Source: Symsagittifera roscoffensis
Lineage: Eukaryota > Xenacoelomorpha > Acoela > Convolutidae
Reading direction: 5' to 3'
DNA length: 64,000 bases
Assembly: GCF_963678635.1 (NCBI RefSeq)
Contig: NC_087068.1
Coordinates: 8,498,027 to 8,562,026 of the forward strand
Under the pieces are notes generated by a model. The model did no database searches. It worked only from the letters and a program-made list of their open reading frames with translations, and was not told where the DNA came from. A program made the translations under genes and the position numbers. Below are positions 9,502 through 20,065 of this stretch, in pieces (the first letter of the stretch is position 1; each line of letters starts with the position of its first letter).

Positions 9502-11955
9502 GGCTGAATTGGCTTTGTCCAATGTCAGGCTGCAACCCATCAGCGTTCGACGATGTTGATCCACCTTTGCCTTGCTCAGGGATTTCGTCAACAAGTCAGC
9601 CTCCATGTTTTCGGTTGGACAGTACTCGAGCGCAAATGTTCCATCCTCGACCCGCTCTCGGACAAAGTGATACTTGACATCAATGTGCTTTGTACGCTTC
9701 TGCATTACGGGATTTTTGCACATCTTGATGCAGCTCTGGTTGTCCTCGTTGATCACAGTTGGACCATCACACGTCATATCCATCTCATTGAGTAGGGATC
9801 GTAAGTAGAGGCCTTCCTGAACAGCCGCTGCCATTGCTTGATACTCAGCTTCGCTGGTAGATATTGCTGCAGTAGGTTGCTTCTTGGTACTCCAGCTGAT
9901 TGCTGCTCCTGACCGCTGCACATGAAAACTGTAGCCTGTTGTTGACCTTCTGTCATCAACGTCACCAGCCCAGTCAGCATCTGCTGAACCATAAAGGTTG
10001 AACCCATCAGGATCTTTGATGTAGCACAGCTCCAGATCTTTGGTTCCTTTCAGGTATCGCAGTACTCTCTTAGCAGCCACCCAGTGTGTTCTCCCAGGAT
10101 TCTCCAGAAACCGTGAAAGTTGAGTCACAGTAGCTAGGATGTCTGGCCTCGTTTGCTTGGCTATGTACAATAACGAGCCCACTATGCCTCTGTAGTCCTC
10201 ACGCTGCATTGCCACTGCTTCTTCTGAGCCCGCTCCAGGGCAGTCCTTCTTCGTCAACTGAGTGCTGATATCAGCTGGTGTCCCTACTGGTTTGCAGTCA
10301 GCCAACCCAAAGCGCTCCAAGCAGTCTTCAATGTAGCGAGACTGATTCACAGTGACAGAACCAGGTGCCCGTTTGACCTGCATTTTCAAAAACCAGGCTA
10401 ATGGACCGCGATCATCCATCTTGAATCGGTCAGTGAATCGGTCCCTCACCCTGTCAACTTCTGCTTGCAGTTTGCAGCCAATGATGATATCATCCACCCA
10501 TACTAGAACATAGATCATAGCATCATCCATTCCCCTCATCGTGAACAAACAGAAGTCATTGGTGCTTCGAGTGAAACCAGTCTCCAGAAGAAACGTGCTC
10601 AGCGTCTGGTACCAGTCCCTTCCTGCCTGCTTCAGCCCATAGATACTGCGTTGTAGCAAACACACTTGGTTGTCCCCGCTGCTGAACCCCTCGGGCTGTT
10701 CCATATACACAGTTTCTGTTAACGGCGAGTTGAGGAAGGCTGACTTCACGTCCATCTGATGAAGTACAAGATCATCTTGCGCTCCCAAAGCCAGTAGTAT
10801 TCTCTTTGTTTCTGGTTTACAGGTTGGCGCAAAGGTCTCATTGAAGTCCAGTCCTTCCACTTGCATAAAACCCTTCACCACGTATCTGGCTTTAAACCGC
10901 TCCACTTGTCCCATTGCATCTCTCTTCACAGCAAGCACCCAGCGTCCAGGAATGACCTTGCGAGAATTTGGTCTATCAACAAGTGTCCAGGTGCCCATTG
11001 CCTTCAGTGACTGCACCTCCAAAGCCATAGCTGCTAGCCACTGCTCCCTTTCTGGTCCAGATACTGCTTCCAAGTAGCTTCTTGGCTCTTGTGCTATCAC
11101 TGAAGCATGAGTGTAAGCCAGTCCGTATCGGATGGGAGGGTTCCGCGTTCTAGTTGACCGCTGCTCTGGAATCTCTGTTGGCCTCTGCTCTGGAGGCTCT
11201 GTGGAAGGTGGTTCCAATTCTTCAGTCTCGACTGGGTCATCTTCCGTAACCCCCACTGAAGCTGCTGCTCCACTATCATTCGCTTTATTGGTAGACTCAG
11301 TGATGGTCTTCGTGCTAGTTTCCTCTACATCAATGCATCCCTCGATTGATAGACCCAGTGTTTGTGACTGCTCACTGTCTACCAGAAAGTCGTCTGGAAT
11401 GATGTCTTCATTGAACGTCACGCTTCTTGCTCGTACCACTCGCTTTGTCTCCAGGTCCATCAGCAAGTAGGCTTTGCTCTCCTCGTCATAACCAATGAAC
11501 TTGCTCTTCTTGCCTTTCGGATCCAGTTTCCGCCGGTTTCCTCTGTCCAGGTAGTACGCCAGGCATCCGAACACTCGCAGGTAGTTGACTTTCGATGGCT
11601 TCCCATAATGCATCTCCATTGATGAAATGCGATGCTCATTGCTGGATGTAGGACACAAGTTGCGAACCCTGACTGCCGTTGACATTGCTCGTACCCAGAA
11701 CATCTTTGAGAGCTTTGCATCGGCCAGTAGACATCGAGTCATCTCAGTTATCACCCTGTTGTACCTCTCTGCCACGCCATTCTGTTGCGGAGTATTAGGT
11801 ACTGTAAACTCCTGTTTCACCTGCATTTTTCTACAGAACATCCGAAAAGCATTCGACGAATACTCACCTCCGTTGTCAGTTCTCAAGCACTTCGGTGTTC
11901 CGTGCTCAGCTACAAAGTCTTTGAACTTCGAAAGAGTATCGCTCTTCTTAACAGG
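9499..11955 (-). CDS. Ty1/copia pol, truncated at 5' end (integrase-RT-RNase H)
   Basis: About 818 uninterrupted codons. Order on the minus strand: the integrase second half with DNGGEY and the catalytic Glu region NGVAER; a low-complexity linker with EPPSTEPPEQRPTEIPEQ repeats; reverse transcriptase with KARYVVKGF, YGLKQAGRDW and the active site VWVDDIIIG; RNase H with SADADWAGD and SEAEYQAM; and a C-terminal ADLLTKSLS motif. Missing are gag, the protease, the integrase zinc-binding HHCC domain and the first catalytic Asp. No ATG precedes it; the frame runs straight into the primer-binding-site junction at 11955, so the copy is defective despite its intact frame. Lack of stops implies recent insertion. 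It is antisense to the host gene. Confidence 0.95.
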   Translation of the reverse strand, partial: PVKKSDTLSKFKDFVAEHGTPKCLRTDNGGEYSSNAFRMFCRKMQVKQEFTVPNTPQQNGVAERYNRVITEMTRCLLADAKLSKMFWVRAMSTAVRVRNLCPTSSNEHRISSMEMHYGKPSKVNYLRVFGCLAYYLDRGNRRKLDPKGKKSKFIGYDEESKAYLLMDLETKRVVRARSVTFNEDIIPDDFLVDSEQSQTLGLSIEGCIDVEETSTKTITESTNKANDSGAAASVGVTEDDPVETEELEPPSTEPPEQRPTEIPEQRSTRTRNPPIRYGLAYTHASVIAQEPRSYLEAVSGPEREQWLAAMALEVQSLKAMGTWTLVDRPNSRKVIPGRWVLAVKRDAMGQVERFKARYVVKGFMQVEGLDFNETFAPTCKPETKRILLALGAQDDLVLHQMDVKSAFLNSPLTETVYMEQPEGFSSGDNQVCLLQRSIYGLKQAGRDWYQTLSTFLLETGFTRSTNDFCLFTMRGMDDAMIYVLVWVDDIIIGCKLQAEVDRVRDRFTDRFKMDDRGPLAWFLKMQVKRAPGSVTVNQSRYIEDCLERFGLADCKPVGTPADISTQLTKKDCPGAGSEEAVAMQREDYRGIVGSLLYIAKQTRPDILATVTQLSRFLENPGRTHWVAAKRVLRYLKGTKDLELCYIKDPDGFNLYGSADADWAGDVDDRRSTTGYSFHVQRSGAAISWSTKKQPTAAISTSEAEYQAMAAAVQEGLYLRSLLNEMDMTCDGPTVINEDNQSCIKMCKNPVMQKRTKHIDVKYHFVRERVEDGTFALEYCPTENMEADLLTKSLSKAKVDQHRRTLMGCSLTLDKANSA

Positions 11956-11967
11956 TTATGGGCCCAG
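11954..11967 (+). promoter_or_regulatory. Copia-type primer-binding site
   Basis: GGTTATGGGCCCAG follows AACA (the end of the LTR) on the plus strand. From memory, copia elements use this initiator-tRNA-Met-type site directly after their 5' LTR. Here the expected LTR is replaced by inverted pol, joined through the shared AACA/AACAGG bases. Confidence 0.75.
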
Positions 11968-12241
11968 ATTTCTAAACTTTTTGATTTAATAATTATTTGA
12001 TTTCTGTCAGAGTTTTTTTTAGCTTTTATCTAGCCTTTAGCAAAGCAGAGATGGACTTGAAACTGGCTGGATTCAGTGGAAAGTCTGAAGATTTTCCAGC
12101 TTGGTCGACGAAGTTTGTGGCACTGATGCATACCAAAGGCCTGTTCAGGACTGTGATGGGCAATGACGATCTACCAGAAGCTGAACCTACGCTACCTGAG
12201 AATCCGAATCTTAACACTTGCGACTCATCGTCGCTCGCTAT
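11968..12241 (+). pseudogene. Copia 5' leader and truncated gag, opposite orientation to pol
   Basis: After a 5' untranslated leader, an ATG at 12051 opens a frame beginning MDLKLAGFSGKSEDFPAWS and containing FVALMHTKGLF. This is typical of the N-terminus of Ty1/copia gag proteins (a phenylalanine-rich F-x-G then W-x-x-K/F-x-x-x-M spacing). It is cut off after about 63 codons. The five bases CTTGC at 12242 match the five before the LTR at 9308, so 9313-12241 may be one insertion. Confidence 0.7.
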
Positions 12242-12246
12242 CTTGC

Positions 12247-12408
12247 TCTCTTTTCTCAATCTCTTTTAGAGTTCTATGTCATTATAACTTAACGGTCGCA
12301 GTCGGACAGTTCTACTTATAAATAATTCGGGTCAAGTTCCGCGTTTCTCCATCATCTTGGTGCAATCGTGATGCCACATTTCAACGAGCAGTCGTGTTTC
12401 GGTGAGTG
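12247..12408 (-). other. Probable remnant of the older copia 3' end
   Basis: In the older element's orientation this sequence lies directly downstream of its pol stop, where the 3' untranslated region and LTR should be. I cannot define LTR ends. The composite copia appears to have inserted just beyond it. Confidence 0.3.
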
Positions 12409-13795
12409 TTATAGAGTGCCATGTCTCATCACGTCTAACTTTGAGTCTTTATTGATACACTTTGCCAGACAGTCAGCAAATTGATTCGCTGAAAAAGAAA
12501 ACATGATCCTCAAAACTTCCAATTGATCTTTTGCGGGCAACTTCTCTTAAGCTCGACTTGCGTTTTGTGGGTTTAAAATTGGACAAATACACTGCCTTTT
12601 AGACACGTATGCTGTCAGTAAATACTGTAGATTGGTTAAATCGCCTGCTCAGGTCAATGTTGAGAGCAAATGCATTCCAGTAGACTAGTTAATTCGATGC
12701 TTGTCTAGGTGCATGTATTTTGGTCTCGTTAATGTCGTTCTTGACTCGGCTGATCGTTTTAGATGATAAATGAAAAACGGTTTTCGTACTAAAACTTCCT
12801 AATGATCCTCCGATCCGCTGATAATTATGAGTCATCCTGCAAAGCTGGCGTTTGCTTACGTTTCTATGTCAAACAATAGAAAAATCGGTTAACTTCTTTC
12901 GCGAAGTCTCCTTCTTAGACCGGAAACTCTTCACCGCTAAATTGAGCTTTCGTATAAGTATTATTTGATGTCGAAAGTTCAGTCTTGATAGTCAGTCAAT
13001 TCGTTTCTTTGTCAATTCTGGCCATGAAAGTGTAGTTGCCCATTGTACTTGGCCTATGAGACTTGTTGACTTGTTTCAATGCAATTTATTGTTTATCTGT
13101 TCTTACTTTTTTGTCAAAAATTCCGATCTCACTGCTTCTGGAACCTGTTTTCCTTAATGTATTTTGTTCATAAAGCTTCTGTTTTGATATTTGTTGGTCC
13201 GCATTTTCATCCCAAGATATTCTAGGTTTTGTTTTTCGATAGAGCCCGTGGAAGTTCTAGATAGCCCCGTGTTTATTTTAGGCATAAAACACGCATCTCC
13301 GCCAAATATTATGTCATCGAGGTAAAGAACAAGTAGACCACCTAGTTATTGCATCTAATTTTCGGCATAGAAGTGACAATGAGTCATATACTACACTCGT
13401 GAATGTCCACCTCTTGTAGCCTTCATTTTATGGTCATTCGCCCAATAACTGCCCCATCTGATAGGCCATAAGCTGCCAGCCACTCTGTGCTTCCATAGTT
13501 TTTCCACTGGTATATTCGCTTCCTTGTTTAAAGAAATTATACCAATTGCCGTATTTCATCAGACTGAATGAATGCCTTTTCTTGTCTTTGTACCGGGAAA
13601 TTCATGCCTTCTGTACCATCATAGCATGCCTTCTGTATGACAAAATAGTAGGTCGATTTATATTTCAGTGGAGTGCAGTTTCCCAGAGTCCTTTCAATTC
13701 TTTTTGATGTCACCTCTGATTGCCTAACGGATTTTTGGCTTTCTCGCTCCATCTTTCGTGATTTCCAGTTGTCAATACATCTGCTTTTCATAATG
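12409..13795 (-). pseudogene. Old degenerate Ty1/copia pol (RT and RNase H relic)
   Basis: Several frames of the minus strand carry copia landmarks in the right order. Around 13550-13791 there is a YDGTEGM...AFIQSD stretch matching the RT start, where the family has KARLV-KGF-Q. At 13312-13326 lies LYLDDIIFGG (RT active site), near 13210 NLEYLGMKM, near 12720-12830 a YQRIGGSLGSF segment (the family's Y-x-IGSLLY), and at 12409-12490 a C-terminal NQFADCLAKC ending in a stop. Stops and frameshifts break it. It differs from the younger element and so is a separate, older insertion. Confidence 0.75.
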
Positions 13796-14712
13796 TCTCA
13801 GCCCATACTGCTTGGTTATGTTGCGCTAACCTATTGAAACAAGTCGTATGTCTTACAGCCTTGTAGTTTTTGCTGTCAGAGAAAGCCTGCCAAATCAAAC
13901 TTTAAAAAATCTAGCAACGCTAGTGCTTCAGAAAAATTAATAATTCTCAGACAAAAAAAGTCATCTTTTAGATAAATTCCTCATAACTAAATAAATTTGA
14001 TCTATATATTATACAAACTTAGAAGTCCATAAATGAATATGTTCAGTTATAACCATCTAACTGAAGTTATCTTCAAAGAAACCGTGAAGTGACTTCCAAT
14101 TTTTGCCCTTATCTTTTTTTCAGAGCAAAAATGATAAAACTTGATAAAGTTGTCAAATATGGTAAAGACCATAATTAAAGGACTGAAAAAAACGTGTTTT
14201 GCCAAGTTAGCGCTAAATGGAGCAACAAAAAAAAAGATAAACAAGGTTCCTAGAGATAAACTAGGTTTCCTAGAGATAAAGATCTTTTATGATTTAAATA
14301 AAACTGTTTCTCATTATAACACTTGCCTTTTCCCTTGAATGCTCGAATTTTAATCAAGAAGGAAAAATTTTCAAACCATTTTTTGTCGGCACTGAGAAAA
14401 CTCTTGTGCTTTTTATGATAACTCTCGACGCATCAGAAGGATTAATTGTGGCAACTGATTTTGCGTTGAAAATACTTTACATCCGAAGATAAAAAACTTC
14501 CTCACATTCAGTGGTCAGAACAATCAATAATAGTTCTTAGGGTTTGAAGTTCTTAGTTTTTGCGTGATTTTGGATTAAAAAGGTCTCACAGGAACCCAAA
14601 CCCTAATTAATTGGGAGATCACGAAAACAATTTGCTCTCTATTTTTGTTAAACAGAGCGTTTTCCTTGCGCTCTAATTTTTGCTTTGTCCAGGAATTGTT
14701 TTTCGTTTCCAG
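13796..14712. other. Intron, nothing recognised
   Basis: AT-rich sequence between the copia relic and the acceptor TTTCCAG at 14712. The open frames at 14047 (minus) and 14141 (plus) overlap each other, are AT-driven and have no splice context. A short tandem duplication of CCTAGAGATAAA occurs near 14248-14280. Confidence 0.5.
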
Positions 14713-14923
14713 GGCAGCCGAGGAGCCGCTTCCGATGGAGGAAAACGCGGAACATCACGAAATGTTGAGGCTGCATTATGACCCACCTGACCTTGGAGAG
14801 GGCGAGAGTGGAAATGGGCTCGACATCCCCGTGCCCGAAGTGAAAAAGAAGCCGACTCAGGAAGAGATGAATATATTTCATAGCAAACTAAATGAAGTCG
14901 CGGCTAAGGCACGCAAGGATCGG
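14713..14923 (+). CDS. Exon 7
   Basis: The first base completes the codon left by exon 6 (CG+G, Arg), and the exon ends CGG|GTTGGT in phase 0. The product begins AAEEPLPMEENAEHHEM, is strongly acidic, then becomes basic and helical, with KKPTQEEMNIFHSKLNEVA ending KARKDR. The exact phase match across a 6.2-kb intron full of mobile DNA is good evidence that exons 6 and 7 belong together. No family recognised. Confidence 0.8.
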
Positions 14924-15491
14924 GTTGGTTTTTTTGTCATATACTTCTTTGTTGCTGTGGCAGAATTTTGGGTTTGCAATGAATATATTTTTCAAAGATG
15001 TTCTCTCATAGCGACCACGTGATCACAATTGGGCTGATATGTGATCGAAAACAATTTTTTTCAAAGAACCGATGAATAATTTGCGTAATAATAATTTATA
15101 CGAAAGATTATTTGAATCTTTTTCTCTTTTTGCCCACAATTGTATTTCTTTTTTCATTAAGTGCTTTAATGTGGTCTTAAAACTTTGCACGATGAACAAA
15201 ACAAATTGCCTGAACAATTTTGTTCTTCATTTATTTTAACAAAAAATAATGTATCTTTTATTATGAAAACGAGGAAGTTGCAATGTGGGAGAGGAGGGGG
15301 GGTGTTGGATACTCGCATTCTTTGTCAAAGTTGTTTCTTGATTAACATGCAAGGGTTTGTTGATACCATCGGATTGATCCTTTACTTTCCTTCTTTTCTT
15401 TTGAAAACTATTCCGGTATTTAATTGATGAAACTTAAAAACAAGACACCAATTTATCAAAAAAGCTTAAGAAGTTTTTCTAATCCTTCCAG
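14924..15491. other. Intron
   Basis: AT-rich with a short G-run (GAGAGGAGGGGGGGTG) at 15289. No repeat or gene seen. Confidence 0.6.
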
Positions 15492-16127
15492 CAAAAGAAG
15501 GAAGCAAAGGAAGCCAAAAAGCAAGGCAGACAAACGAAGAGTCAACTTCTGGCTCCCATCACATCGCGTATCTCTTCGAGATCCGAGAAGCAAAAGAGAC
15601 CCCCATCAGCTGCAGGCTATTCAGGTCAAGCCATTGAGATGAGACAAATGCCTGGTTCTTCTGCAAGACATCTTGGTGGTTCTCGAAATTGGAATCCTTC
15701 TGGGAGCCAACCTGGTCCAAGGTCCTGGAACTTACCAAGAGGTCAAATGACTCCAAGTGCGGGAACTTCTCCTAGTCGTCGTGGAGCGCCAAGACATGGG
15801 ATCTTACCGAGACGCAACCAGGCAGGTTCAGGAGATCCAGGATCTTCTCGCGGGATGATTGAAGGTAGTGTTGAAGTTGAAGTGCACCCAGAACCAGACG
15901 AGGATGATCCATCTTTGTTTCCCCAAGAGCAAGAGACCTTAGTGTGGTCTTATGGCAACAGAGAGGGATTCGGAGAAGACGATGACACTTTGGTTGGGGT
16001 TTCAGATTTGGAAGATGATGATGAAGATGGCGATGACGATGAAGATGAGGATTGGGACGAGCAGGCTATTCAATGGACATTTGGACGTCGAGGTTCCCAG
16101 TTACTTCAATCAGGAAGACCATCGCAG
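15492..16127 (+). CDS. Exon 8 (first D exon)
   Basis: 212 codons, phase 0 to 0, from CCAG|CAAAAGAAGG to TCGCAG|GTAAAT. It begins with a Lys/Gln/Glu helix (QKKEAKEAKKQGRQTKS), then a Ser/Arg/Pro/Gly-rich region with APRHGILPRRN-type segments. An acidic run follows with EDDDTLVG and a nearly pure Asp/Glu stretch, ending RRGSQLLQSGRPSQ. The end matches the second D exon (QRGSQLLESGRAQ), and both start QKK, so the two arose by exon duplication. Confidence 0.85.
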
Positions 16128-19100
16128 GTAAATGAAAGTCTGTTTAAGTTTGGATTTTAATAAAATTAATGGTTAAAAGGAGTTAAAAAAAAATGGTTTC
16201 TGCGATGCGCAGAGGATCTATGAAAGACTATCAGTCCTGTAAAGGCATGGTACAATTCTATTTTTTTCTTACATTCCAGACTTTTGCCAACACCTTTTTA
16301 CCAATTTTTTTTTTACTATCCTCTTAATATGATAATCACATAAAAAATGAAATCTTTATCATTTCTATCTTCTATCTCGAAAATTAAATATTTGCCATAC
16401 ATTAATGTAGAACTGTACCATATTTTAATACTTGAAGGTCTTTCCGCATAATGCATCACCGATCAACCACTTCCATTCCTTTCCAATTGTGTCTCCAAAA
16501 TCTTCAAAAACATCAAATTACACTGTTTTTGTATCTTTATCAATGAACTTTGATGGGGTACATAATTTCCATTTCAAAAATTAAAAGGCAAAAAAACACG
16601 CATATTAATTACGCATAATAAAAGACACTAAAACTGTCCAATTCGATTTGAAGGTCAAATGACCAGCAAAAGTCAAGGCAGCAAGGGATATCACAAGACT
16701 AGTTTGCCAAGTGATCGGTACCTGATTACGCACATGCTCAGACACCGCTTTTGATGAAAAGATAGTATCAAACCGGGCGCAACTGTAGGATCGGTGATCC
16801 TGATACATTTTCGGCAAAATGAGAGCTGAACGTAGGATGTATTACTTTGGGACTTGCATGCAGTATACTAAGGCAAATAGTAAGCTCAGCGTAGGATTGA
16901 TTAGTCACTAAGTTAAGTAAAACAGCAATTACAGGGTCGAGCTCAGAATAGTTCAAGTTTAGAAGAATTCGTCACCCCTATGCCAGAAATTAAATTTGGA
17001 CAAAATTGGCATAACCCCTCCAAATCGGAACTAATGAAGCTAATTTTATGAACTCAGAGGAGCGTTACTAGAGATTATTTGACGAAAAACGGGACCCCTC
17101 AGACCCTTTGGGGGCAAGTGATAACGATCCCGGAAGTGTAAATGGCACTATCAGAACTCGGAAAGTAGCGGCGGTATTGGGCTCAAATTTTAATATGTTG
17201 TAGGCCTAGTCGAGGGAAGCTTAAGTGTGGAACTCCAGACCCCTAGGACTCTAATTTCCTGTTTTACGCCCTAAGTAAACAAACCCATCCCGCCCTAAGT
17301 AAACAAACCCTTCAATCAACGCAAGGAGCTGAAACTTGGAGGAATGATAGTTAGTGGCAAGATACAATTTGTGTTGTCATTTGAACCATTTCCAACTGTT
17401 GGTTCGGAAGCTATTAGCACTAAAAACACCTCCTTAGACCGGAAATACGCAATTTAAGCTAAATAATGAACGGTGACATAATGATTTCAATACGGCAATA
17501 GACATAAGATACGAACCCAGAAAGAAGACCCCTTGTGAGTGAAACTATCCGCGGACTCCTTAAAGTGTTAATAAACTTTTCCAGGGAAAAGTGATAATTG
17601 ACCCTAGAAATAGGATAAAATGTGAAGTATTAATGGGATATGGATGGAACTTGGTAGTTAGGACCTCCTTTGGTTTTTGATTCCAAGTATGGAAATTGAC
17701 CCCGGCTGACACCTGGGTGACCCTAAATTGACCTTTGGCGGTTATGACCCCAAAATTTCACTGGCATTTTGCACGACCGCAAAACCCCGAGATTGAAACC
17801 GGAAGGTGGTGTATTCCCCAGCCCAACCTTTTGGAAATGAGAACTGGTTACCTTTCTAATAATTGGGAGGAAACTTGTACATTAGGACTTGAAGCGGAAG
17901 CTGATGGCCATTAAGTTTTTACATTGCAACCTTGGAGTAGTAGAATTAATTCAAAGTGGACTTGGAAAATATTGGGTTCAGTTTAGCTTGGCAAATCTTT
18001 TATTAGTACCATTTCAACTAGACTAAAAAACAGAAAAAATTGAGAACCGGAGCATGAGAATTGAGTCGCCTAAATAATATGAACGGACGGGAAATTTATT
18101 TGACTTCCTCGAGGCGACTTTTTGGTTTATTTGGCCCCTAACAGTTAAATTAAGTTCCCCTGATAGCTAGAAATTCGGGATTAGAATAGAGCACGGATAG
18201 AAATTTTTGATGCCTGAAATGAATTAGCTACCATTGAAAAAAGTCTTCCTTACGCTTGGGAGGTTGGAACATTAATAGGATTATTATATAAAGACATTGG
18301 GAGGGTCACTGAGTAAACATGGCAAGGTTTGGAGGTTGAGTTGAACTCGAGGGCTGAAGTTCACGGAGGTCAAGAATTAGTTGATTAGAATCGCATGACA
18401 TTTGTTTGCTTGGTCAAATTGTGACACCTACCTCATACGGGTATCTAGTAAATGTGAAAAGATTGATATAAGAAACCGAATTGGCACAAGGCAGAGTTGA
18501 CAAAGGGAGGGAGATAGTCTTAAAACTTGTGCGGACGGGTGACTTACGCGGATGTCAGGACTGATAGGGAATGGTGTGACTTAACTAAACTGGATTTAAA
18601 AAAAGGTAAGGGTTTGGAGGGTATCGGAGAGCCTTGGAGACTCAGAACAATTAATACTGAGATAGAGTATAGTTGGTTCTCAGTTAGTTAGAGAGAACAA
18701 TGATTGCTAATTAGTCGAGTAGTTGGTTCTCGGAGTCAGAAACAATTATAGCAGAGACAATAGATAGTTGGATCTCATCAGAGTGGGAACAGTGATTCTT
18801 AAAGCAGACAAAACATCAGTTAAAGTACCTCAAAAGAATAGGTATCCATACGTAGAGACACTATTAATTTTAGCAGGCCAAACTGAGTATTTTTGTGGAA
18901 TTACTGTGCGTTGATTAGATAGAATTCTCTAGTTGGGTCAGTTGGAAGTCAAAATTTAGTTAGAGAACTGAGATGATAAACCGCAGATTTGGTTATTAGA
19001 TTATATCCTGGCCACACAGAGCCTTCTGTGTTTAACGTATATTCATCTGATTTAAATAACAAGTGGAATTTTTGCAATTTCATCGAGTAGACGAGACAGC

Positions 19101-19246
19101 CTGACGATTAGTACACGAGAAGGGGGCAAGCAACATAATACAATACAGAATAGTGTCCACCAACTTAACCCAGTCGGGATTGTAGATACTACTGAACCTC
19201 GGTCGCCCGCTGAATTCACTACCCAAGGGACAACTTTGCGGTGTCG
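16128..19246. other. Intron, probably containing the LTR/leader of a gypsy relic
   Basis: From about 16960 the composition shifts to less AT-rich, with many short patches of G and C runs (for example AGACCCTTTGGGGGCAAG near 17100). From 18640 GA-rich near-repeats of AGTTGGTTCTC appear. No coding stretch is visible. Because a gypsy gag relic follows at 19.5 kb in plus orientation, 17-19.5 kb is plausibly its LTR and leader. I could not locate LTR ends or a primer-binding site. Confidence 0.35.
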
Positions 19247-19247
19247 T

Positions 19248-19250
<3 letters not shown>

Positions 19251-19284
<34 letters not shown>
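19251..19284. repeat. (GA)17 microsatellite
   Basis: Seventeen uninterrupted GA units. It creates long Arg-Glu or Leu-Ser open frames on both strands that are not genes. Confidence 0.98.
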
Positions 19285-19289
<5 letters not shown>

Positions 19290-19529
19290 CCCAGAGAAGC
19301 AATCCCCTGGAATCGCATTGGCGCTCCGGGTTGGGCCATGTTCTGGATTGCGGTTGCAAAGCGTGTCTTGCAAATTGACGACACGGGTGTAATACGACAT
19401 GAAAGATCAGTACAGACTGCTGATTGCTGAAGCGGCAGTTGAAGCAGTAAACGCGCTGGACAGGCAATAAGGCGTGATTGAATTTGGGACGATACGGCCA
19501 GATCGATTTCTTCATGTAACTACCAGAGT

Positions 19530-20065
19530 TGGGCGGACTGGGGGAAAAACTTCTCTTGTGTTGCAGATTCCAACCGGTGGGAAGATGAACAAGCTAGGAT
19601 GGTACTGCCCACGTGTTTGACAGGATGGGTTCTAGACGAGTTCACGAGTATGCCGAATCACTTAGGGAAGAAATTGATGGCTTCCCTGAGCCCAGATTAG
19701 CAAGAAGGCTTGCTGAGCTTGATCAGCGGTTGATGCCCTTCCAGAAGTGAGCTGCAGCCATGTCTGAGTTCAAAAGCTTCATGCAGGGCGACAAATAAGA
19801 ACTCAGAGAGTTTTCGAGGCGAGTCAGATCGATGGGTGATGTGGCAAAAGCAAACAAGGGCGTCCAAACGAGAGACGAGTTGAATGATCAGTAGTTCATA
19901 AGTGGCCTATATGATGCGGAACTGCATGAGCTACTTCTACGCGAGGAGCTTGAAAGTTTCATCCGGGCGGTGGCTCGAGCCCAGTTTCTGGAGCTAGCTA
20001 ATAAAACTACCAGAGCGAGGAACAGGAGACGAACAAACTATGTCCAACAGTTGCAGAGTATACCA
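19530..20065 (+). pseudogene. Degenerate Ty3/gypsy-type gag
   Basis: Plus-strand frames with several stops read as a retrotransposon gag. The first part contains RWEDEQARMVLPTCLTGW and the second EFKSFMQGDK, then LREFSRRVRSMGD, FISGLYDAELHELLLREEL and SFIRAVARAQFLE. This matches the order of LTR-retrotransposon gag proteins (W-x-x-E, LP-x-x-L-x-G-x-A, then the FI-x-GL helix). In-frame stops at 19747, 19795 and 19891 and a frame change near 19670 show it is dead. No pol is visible downstream, so the element is truncated. Confidence 0.7.

Noticed and set aside
9553-12000. Many short open frames on both strands overlapping the copia pol
   Set aside because: They are shadows of the long pol frame; none has its own homology.
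13537-13791. 84-codon minus-strand frame as a host gene
   Set aside because: It matches the order of copia RT landmarks and belongs to the older copia relic.
19052-19515. Open frames rich in Ser-Leu or Arg-Glu on both strands
   Set aside because: They exist only because the (GA)17 microsatellite lacks stops in several frames.
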